Shown piece by piece: positions 59,862-64,000 of a stretch of DNA of 64,000 bases (position 1 is the first letter of the stretch; each line of letters opens with the position of its first letter). Made by a program: the position numbers and the translations under genes. This DNA is from JAJEFO01 sp009843725 (lineage in GTDB: Bacteria > Pseudomonadota > Alphaproteobacteria > Rhodobacterales > Rhodobacteraceae), in contig CBDEUJ010000005.1 in NCBI GenBank assembly GCA_965243215.1, positions 1,116,001-1,180,000 on the forward strand, given 5' to 3'. The notes below the pieces were generated by a model, which was given only the letters and a program-made list of their open reading frames with translations, made no database searches and had not been told where the DNA came from.

Positions 59862-60878
59862 TCAGAACTGGTCCTCGAATTTCTTGGCGAGATCCTCGAT
59901 GTTCTCGGGCGGCCATTCCTCGATGTCCATGCCGAGATGCAGGCCCATGCCGGACAGCACCTCCTTGATCTCGTTGAGCGACTTCCGGCCGAAGTTCGGT
60001 GTCCGTAGCATTTCGGCCTCGGTCTTCTGGATAAGGTCGCCAATGTAGACGATGTTGTCGTTCTTCAGGCAGTTCGCGGACCGAACGCTGAGTTCCAGTT
60101 CGTCGACCTTCTTCAGCAAAAGCGGATTGAACTCGAGACCGTCGTCCTCGTCGGCACGCTGTGCCGATTCAGGCTCGTCGAAGTTGATGAACGTCGAGAG
60201 CTGGTCCTGCAGGATCCGCGCCGCCAACGCCACGGCATCGTCAGGAGTGACCGAACCGTCGGTTTCGAGCTTGAGCGTCAGCTTGTCATAGTCGAGCACC
60301 TGGCCTTCCCGGGTCGGCTGCACGTCATAGCTGACCCGTCGAACGGGCGAATAGATCGCGTCGACCGGCATCATGCCGATCGGAGCATCCTCGGGGCGGT
60401 TCTTGTCGGCCGCCACGTAGCCCTTGCCTGTCTCCACGGTCAGTTCCATGTAGAGGCTTGCGCCCTCGTCGAGGTGGCAAAGCACGTGATCCTTGTTGAG
60501 GATATCGATGCCGGCGATCTCTGAGATGTCCCCCGCCGTCACGATCTGAGGCCCCTTGGCGCTGATGGACAGGCGCCTCGGCCCCTCGACCTCCATGCTG
60601 ATGGCGACGCCCTTCAGGTTCAGGACGATGTCGGTCACGTCTTCGCGCACCCCTGCCACGGAGGAAAACTCGTGGAGAACGTTGTCGATCTGAACGCTGG
60701 TGATGGCGGCCCCCTGAAGCGAGGACATCAGGACGCGGCGAAGCGCGTTCCCCAATGTCAGGCCAAAGCCGCGCTCCAGCGGCTCCGCGATCACGGTCGC
60801 CTGCCGAAGCGGGTCGTTGCCAGGCTTCACTTCGAGTTGAGTCGGCTTGATGAGTTCCTGCCAGTTCCGGTGGATCAT
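59862..60878 (-). CDS. rpoA: RNA polymerase alpha subunit
   Basis: Scaffold subunit of RNA polymerase. 338 residues. N-terminal assembly domain (VIAEPLERGFGLTLGNALRRVL) and C-terminal domain that binds UP elements and regulators (LELSVRSANCLKNDNIVYIGDLIQK and LRTPNFGRKSLNEIKEVL). GAGGAG precedes the ATG. Follows rpsK by 89 bases and precedes rplQ. Confidence 0.98.
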   Translation of the reverse strand: MIHRNWQELIKPTQLEVKPGNDPLRQATVIAEPLERGFGLTLGNALRRVLMSSLQGAAITSVQIDNVLHEFSSVAGVREDVTDIVLNLKGVAISMEVEGPRRLSISAKGPQIVTAGDISEIAGIDILNKDHVLCHLDEGASLYMELTVETGKGYVAADKNRPEDAPIGMMPVDAIYSPVRRVSYDVQPTREGQVLDYDKLTLKLETDGSVTPDDAVALAARILQDQLSTFINFDEPESAQRADEDDGLEFNPLLLKKVDELELSVRSANCLKNDNIVYIGDLIQKTEAEMLRTPNFGRKSLNEIKEVLSGMGLHLGMDIEEWPPENIEDLAKKFEDQF

Positions 60879-60967
60879 GTGAATCTCCTCAATTCCTGCG
60901 CCTGGCCCATGTCCGAGACCAAGCGCTCCCGAGGTCTTGCAGCCCGCTTCGCGGCCCGCCGCAGAAT

Positions 60968-61354
60968 TCAGACACGGCGGCGCTTCGGCGGACGGCAGCC
61001 ATTGTGTGCAATTGGCGTCACGTCACGGATCGACGTGATGGTGAAGCCGACCGTGGCCAGGGCGCGCAGAGCGCTCTCCCGGCCCGAGCCCGGACCCTGC
61101 ACCTCGACTTCAAGCGTGCGAACGCCATGCTCCTTTGCCTTCAGGCCGGCATCCTCCGCGGCCATCTGCGCGGCATAGGGCGTCGACTTCCGGGAGCCCT
61201 TGAACCCCATCGTTCCGGCAGAGGACCAGGCAATGGCATTGCCCTGGACGTCCGAGATCAGGATCTTGGTGTTGTTGAAGGAGGAATTCACATGCGCCAC
61301 GCCGGCGGCGATGTTCTTCGATACCTTCTTCTTGATGCGGCGATCACGTGCCAT
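60968..61354 (-). CDS. rpsK: 30S ribosomal protein S11
   Basis: Small-subunit protein S11 of the platform. 128 residues, with GVAHVNSSFNNTKILISDVQGN, AEDAGLKAKEHGVRTLEVEVQGPG and the C-terminal NGCRPPKRRRV. The ATG follows AGGGGAGGG. Between rpsM (15 bases) and rpoA. Confidence 0.98.
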   Translation of the reverse strand: MARDRRIKKKVSKNIAAGVAHVNSSFNNTKILISDVQGNAIAWSSAGTMGFKGSRKSTPYAAQMAAEDAGLKAKEHGVRTLEVEVQGPGSGRESALRALATVGFTITSIRDVTPIAHNGCRPPKRRRV

Positions 61355-61369
61355 GCTCTCTGCCCTCCC

Positions 61370-61738
61370 CTACTTCTTCTTGCCGGCGATCGGCCTCGCC
61401 GGGCCCTTGCGGGTGCGGGCGTTGGTATGCGTGCGCTGGCCGCGCACAGGGAGGTTCCGGCGATGACGCAGGCCGCGGTAGCAGCCCAGGTCCATGAGGC
61501 GCTTGATGTTCATCTGCACCTCGCGCCGCAAGTCGCCCTCGACGTTGTAGTTCGCGTCGATGTGCTCGCGAATCGCGAGAACTTCGGCGTCGCTGAGTTC
61601 GTTGATCCGGCGCGAGACGTCTATGTTCGTCGCCTCGCAAATGGCTCTCGCCGAGGACTGGCCTATGCCGGTGATGTAGGTGAGCGCGATCGGGACCCGC
61701 TTCGCGGTCGGGATGTTCACGCCAGCAATTCGTGCCAC
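61370..61738 (-). CDS. rpsM: 30S ribosomal protein S13
   Basis: Small-subunit protein S13 of the head. 122 residues starting with a GTG (MARIAGVNIPTAKRVPIALTY), after AAAGGAAG. The helical core and basic tail QRTHTNARTRKGPARPIAGKKK match the family. It heads the alpha-operon part rpsM-rpsK-rpoA-rplQ. Confidence 0.97.
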   Translation of the reverse strand: MARIAGVNIPTAKRVPIALTYITGIGQSSARAICEATNIDVSRRINELSDAEVLAIREHIDANYNVEGDLRREVQMNIKRLMDLGCYRGLRHRRNLPVRGQRTHTNARTRKGPARPIAGKKK

Positions 61739-61792
61739 GGAATTCTTCCTTTCGTTGCGAGCCCGTGATGCCAGGCCCTTTTTTCACAACGG

Positions 61793-61820
61793 AAGCCCGG
61801 GACTGTGCCGGCCCGGGCTT
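61793..61820. terminator. Perfect 9-bp hairpin between adk and rpsM
   Basis: AAGCCCGGG (61793-61801) and CCCGGGCTT (61812-61820) with a ten-base loop, 110 bases after the adk stop on the minus strand. No T-run follows directly. It could end or attenuate the secY-adk part before rpsM, which has 54 bases of leader left. Confidence 0.5.
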
Positions 61821-61929
61821 GGTTCGTGATTCTCGTTCAAGATGGCGGTGAATATGCCTTTGCCCGTTGCGGGTCAAGGGGCGAAACATCGCCATCCACA
61901 ATTTCCGTTCCGGCCGGCCACTTCGCTCG

Positions 61930-62574
61930 TCACGCCCCCAGCGATGCCGCGATTTCGGCTTTCACCTCGTCGATCTCGCCAAGCCCGTTGACCGGATTCA
62001 AGAGACCCGCATGGTAGTAGTACCCGATCAGCGGTGCGGTCTTCTTGTAATACTCCATCAGGCGCGTCCTGAGGCTGTCCTCGTTGTCGTCCGCCCGACG
62101 CTTGAAATCCGACGCGCCGCAGACGGAGCACTTGCCGTCATCCGGGATCGGTCGGGTGATGTCGTTGTAGACTTCTCCACAATTGGCGCAGGTCGAACGG
62201 GCCGTGATCCGTGCGACGAGCGCATCGTCGTCCACCTTCATCTCGACCACGGCACCCAGCTCCTGCTTGTTCGCCCTGAGCAGGTCGTCCAGCGCGGCGG
62301 CTTGTGCCAGCGTGCGCGGAAAGCCGTCAAAGATGAATCCGTCTCCTTCGGCCGACTGAAGCTTCTCCTCGATGAGGCCGACGACGATCTCGTCGGTCAC
62401 GAGACCGCCTGAGTCCATTATGTCCGCCACCTTCTTGCCCATTTCGGTGCCGGACGTGCGCGCCTCGCGAAGCATGTCACCTGTCGAAAGCTGGACCATG
62501 CCGCGCTCTTCCTCAAGGATTCGCGCCTGCGTTCCCTTTCCGGCCCCGGGCGGGCCAATGAGAATGATGTTCAC
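61930..62574 (-). CDS. adk: Adenylate kinase, zinc-type
   Basis: Interconverts ATP plus AMP and two ADP. 214 residues. P-loop GPPGAGKGTQ at 7-16, AMP-binding LSTGDMLR, FIFDGFPRT and a LID with four cysteines (STCANCG and CSVCG pattern), which indicates a zinc-binding LID. The ATG overlaps the secY stop as ATGA. Translational coupling with secY is expected. Confidence 0.97.
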   Translation of the reverse strand: MNIILIGPPGAGKGTQARILEEERGMVQLSTGDMLREARTSGTEMGKKVADIMDSGGLVTDEIVVGLIEEKLQSAEGDGFIFDGFPRTLAQAAALDDLLRANKQELGAVVEMKVDDDALVARITARSTCANCGEVYNDITRPIPDDGKCSVCGASDFKRRADDNEDSLRTRLMEYYKKTAPLIGYYYHAGLLNPVNGLGEIDEVKAEIAASLGA

Positions 62575-63932
62575 CGTCGTGCCGTCCCTCTTTGCTTGCC
62601 GCCGCGCTTTCTGCCGCGCAGCTGGGACCGTTCAATCAGTCCCTCGTACTGATGGGCCAGCAGGTGGGACTGGACCTGTTGAATGAAGTCCATGCCGACG
62701 GACACGATGATCAGTATCGACGTGCCGCCAAAATAGGCGGTGATGGCCAGGCTGCCCCGGACCATTTCCGGGATCAGGCAGACCAGCGCCAGGTAGGCCG
62801 AACCCAGGACAAGGACACGGACAACCACGTATTCCAGGTATTCCTCGGTCTTTTTCCCCGGGCGGATGCCGGGCACGAACCCGTTCTGGTTCTTCAGGTT
62901 TTCCGCGACGTCGTCCGGCTTGAAAGAGACGTTAAGCGTATAGAAATAGGTGAAGAAGATGATCATGCCCGCGAAGAACAGCAGGTAGAGCGGCTGTCCC
63001 GGCCCGAAATAGGCGAGAATCCAGCCCATCACCGGACCGGCCGAACTCCCGGAGAATGTCGAGAGCGTCGTGGGCAGGAGCAGAAGCGACGAGGCGAAAA
63101 TCGCGGGAATCACGCCGGCCGGGTTGACCTTGACCGGCAGATGCGAGGAGCCGCCGTCATAGACCTTCATGCCGACCTGACGACGCGGGTACTGGATGTG
63201 TATCTTGCGCAAACTTCGCTCCATGAAGACAACGAAGACAAGCGTCGCGAATATCATCGTGAGGATTCCCAGGATCACGCCCGTCGAAAGCGCGCCGACG
63301 CGGCCCTGCTCGAAGAACTGGGCGAACACGCCCGGAAGCTCGGCCACGATGCCGACATAGATGATAAGCGAAATCCCGTTGCCGACGCCGCGTGCCGTGA
63401 TCTGCTCGCCAAGCCACATCAGGAACATGGTGCCGCCCACGAGCGTGATCACCGTCGAAATGCGGAAGAACCATCCCGGATCCGTCACCAGGTTGCCGGC
63501 CTCCATCGACACGGCGAGGCCATAGGCCTGGAATGTCGCCAGTCCCACGGTCCCGTACCTCGTGTACTGGGTGATCTTGCGGCGTCCCTGCTCGCCTTCC
63601 TTCTTGAGCTGTTGCAGGGGACCCCATGTTGCCGCCAGCAACTGAATGATGATCGAGGCCGAAATGTACGGCATGATCCCCAACGCGAATATGCCCATGC
63701 GGCTGAGCGCGCCGCCGGTGAACATGCCGAGCACCCCGGCAATGCCGCCGGCGGCCTGTTCCATGAACTCGCGCAAGGCGACGCCGTCGATCCCCGGAAC
63801 CGGGATGTACGTTCCGACGCGATAGACAATCAGGAGTCCGATCGTGAACAGCAGCCGGTTGCGAAGCTCGGTTGCCTTACCCAGCATGCCCCAACTGACG
63901 TTGGAGGCCATTTGCTCTGCTGCAGATGCCAT
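62571..63932 (-). CDS. secY: Protein translocase subunit SecY
   Basis: Channel-forming subunit of the SecYEG translocon. 453 residues, ten membrane helices. Seen are LLFTIGLLIVYRVGTYIPVPG near the N-terminus, the plug region, QLLAATWGPLQQLKKEGEQGR at the cytoplasmic loop, and GTSILIIVSVGMDFIQQVQSHLLAHQYEGLI near the end. GGAAAGG precedes the ATG at 63932. adk follows. Confidence 0.98.
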   Translation of the reverse strand: MASAAEQMASNVSWGMLGKATELRNRLLFTIGLLIVYRVGTYIPVPGIDGVALREFMEQAAGGIAGVLGMFTGGALSRMGIFALGIMPYISASIIIQLLAATWGPLQQLKKEGEQGRRKITQYTRYGTVGLATFQAYGLAVSMEAGNLVTDPGWFFRISTVITLVGGTMFLMWLGEQITARGVGNGISLIIYVGIVAELPGVFAQFFEQGRVGALSTGVILGILTMIFATLVFVVFMERSLRKIHIQYPRRQVGMKVYDGGSSHLPVKVNPAGVIPAIFASSLLLLPTTLSTFSGSSAGPVMGWILAYFGPGQPLYLLFFAGMIIFFTYFYTLNVSFKPDDVAENLKNQNGFVPGIRPGKKTEEYLEYVVVRVLVLGSAYLALVCLIPEMVRGSLAITAYFGGTSILIIVSVGMDFIQQVQSHLLAHQYEGLIERSQLRGRKRGGKQRGTARR

Positions 63933-64000
63933 GCGAGGCCTTTCCTGTATGCCGGCACCGCCCGCGCGCGGTCAGCGGTTCCGGACGTCCATGGACATGT
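63933..64000. other. Window edge upstream of secY
   Basis: A minus-strand frame ends with TGA at 63972-63974, 39 bases before secY. Only nine codons are visible and they do not look like the usual end of rplO, the expected neighbour. No gene is assigned. Confidence 0.3.

Noticed and set aside
1..64000. CRISPR arrays, insertion sequences, prophage genes or rRNA genes
   Set aside because: No repeated spacer arrays, transposase motifs, phage structural genes or rRNA sequence were seen. The window otherwise reads as ordinary chromosomal DNA.
63972..64000. End of rplO upstream of secY
   Set aside because: Nine visible codons do not resemble the usual rplO end, and they are too few to decide. No gene was called.

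Overview
The window looks like chromosomal DNA of a GC-rich alphaproteobacterium, most likely from the Rhodobacterales. Pointers to this are an AapJQMP general amino-acid transporter, an ATP12-type F1-ATPase chaperone, an invasion-associated locus B protein, a DnaE2 polymerase, a single-HKD histidine kinase without regulator, and the chain rpmH-rnpA-yidD-...-yidC-MOSC-ysxC-argB. No rRNA operon, insertion sequence, prophage or CRISPR array was seen. Assignment rests on recognising proteins by eye; no database search was run.

Layout. 1-6 kb: tRNA-Pro, a drug/metabolite exporter and the leucine genes leuB, leuD, leuC, with a short-chain dehydrogenase and a secreted NTF2-like protein between them. 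6-13.4 kb: apt and mtnP (purine/methylthioadenosine salvage), a DUF2794 protein, an NlpC/P60 hydrolase coupled to an M17 aminopeptidase, a beta-carbonic anhydrase, asd and rppH. 13.4-21.8 kb: a methyltransferase, an unusual dnaE2 with a candidate LexA box, tag, a lytic-transglycosylase-like gene and rnr. 21.8-27.3 kb: a tightly packed minus-strand run (TIGR04282 transferase, GNAT, dapE, HAD phosphatase, dapD, CoA-binding protein, L-asparaginase II). 27.4-33.4 kb: ialB-like gene, rlmN, a LOG-family gene, a solitary GH42 beta-galactosidase and two near-identical tRNA-Arg genes. 33.4-37.5 kb: TVP38 membrane protein, FAD-disulfide oxidoreductase and histidine kinase in one operon, then an orphan DUF1778 antitoxin-like gene. 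37.7-47.5 kb: the rpmH-rnpA-yidD and yidC-MOSC-ysxC-argB blocks, separated by 4.6 kb that holds an HNH nuclease, a 679-residue PLD/P-loop ATPase, ttcA and a 760-bp stretch without a recognisable gene. 47.7-59.2 kb: acyl-CoA synthetase, 4Fe-4S protein, SixA-like phosphatase, aapJQMP, ATP12, an RluC/RluD-type pseudouridine synthase, crcB and rarA. 59.3-64 kb: the tail of the ribosomal spc/alpha operon (secY, adk, rpsM, rpsK, rpoA, rplQ).

The genes are mostly housekeeping: amino-acid synthesis (Leu, Lys/DAP, Arg), protein and membrane biogenesis, RNA maturation and amino-acid uptake. Many neighbours on the same strand overlap by four bases (ATGA, GTGA, TTGA), so translational coupling is common.

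The best candidate for an undescribed system is the HNH nuclease plus PLD/P-loop NTPase pair at 38766-41535. It sits in an otherwise conserved ribosome/membrane-insertion locus, behind its own candidate promoter, and has the parts expected of a DNA-targeting defence module. Secondary points are a DnaE2 lacking its usual C-terminal OB-fold region, a shared promoter pattern TTGCAR-N17-TA before all three tRNA genes, and an orphan antitoxin.
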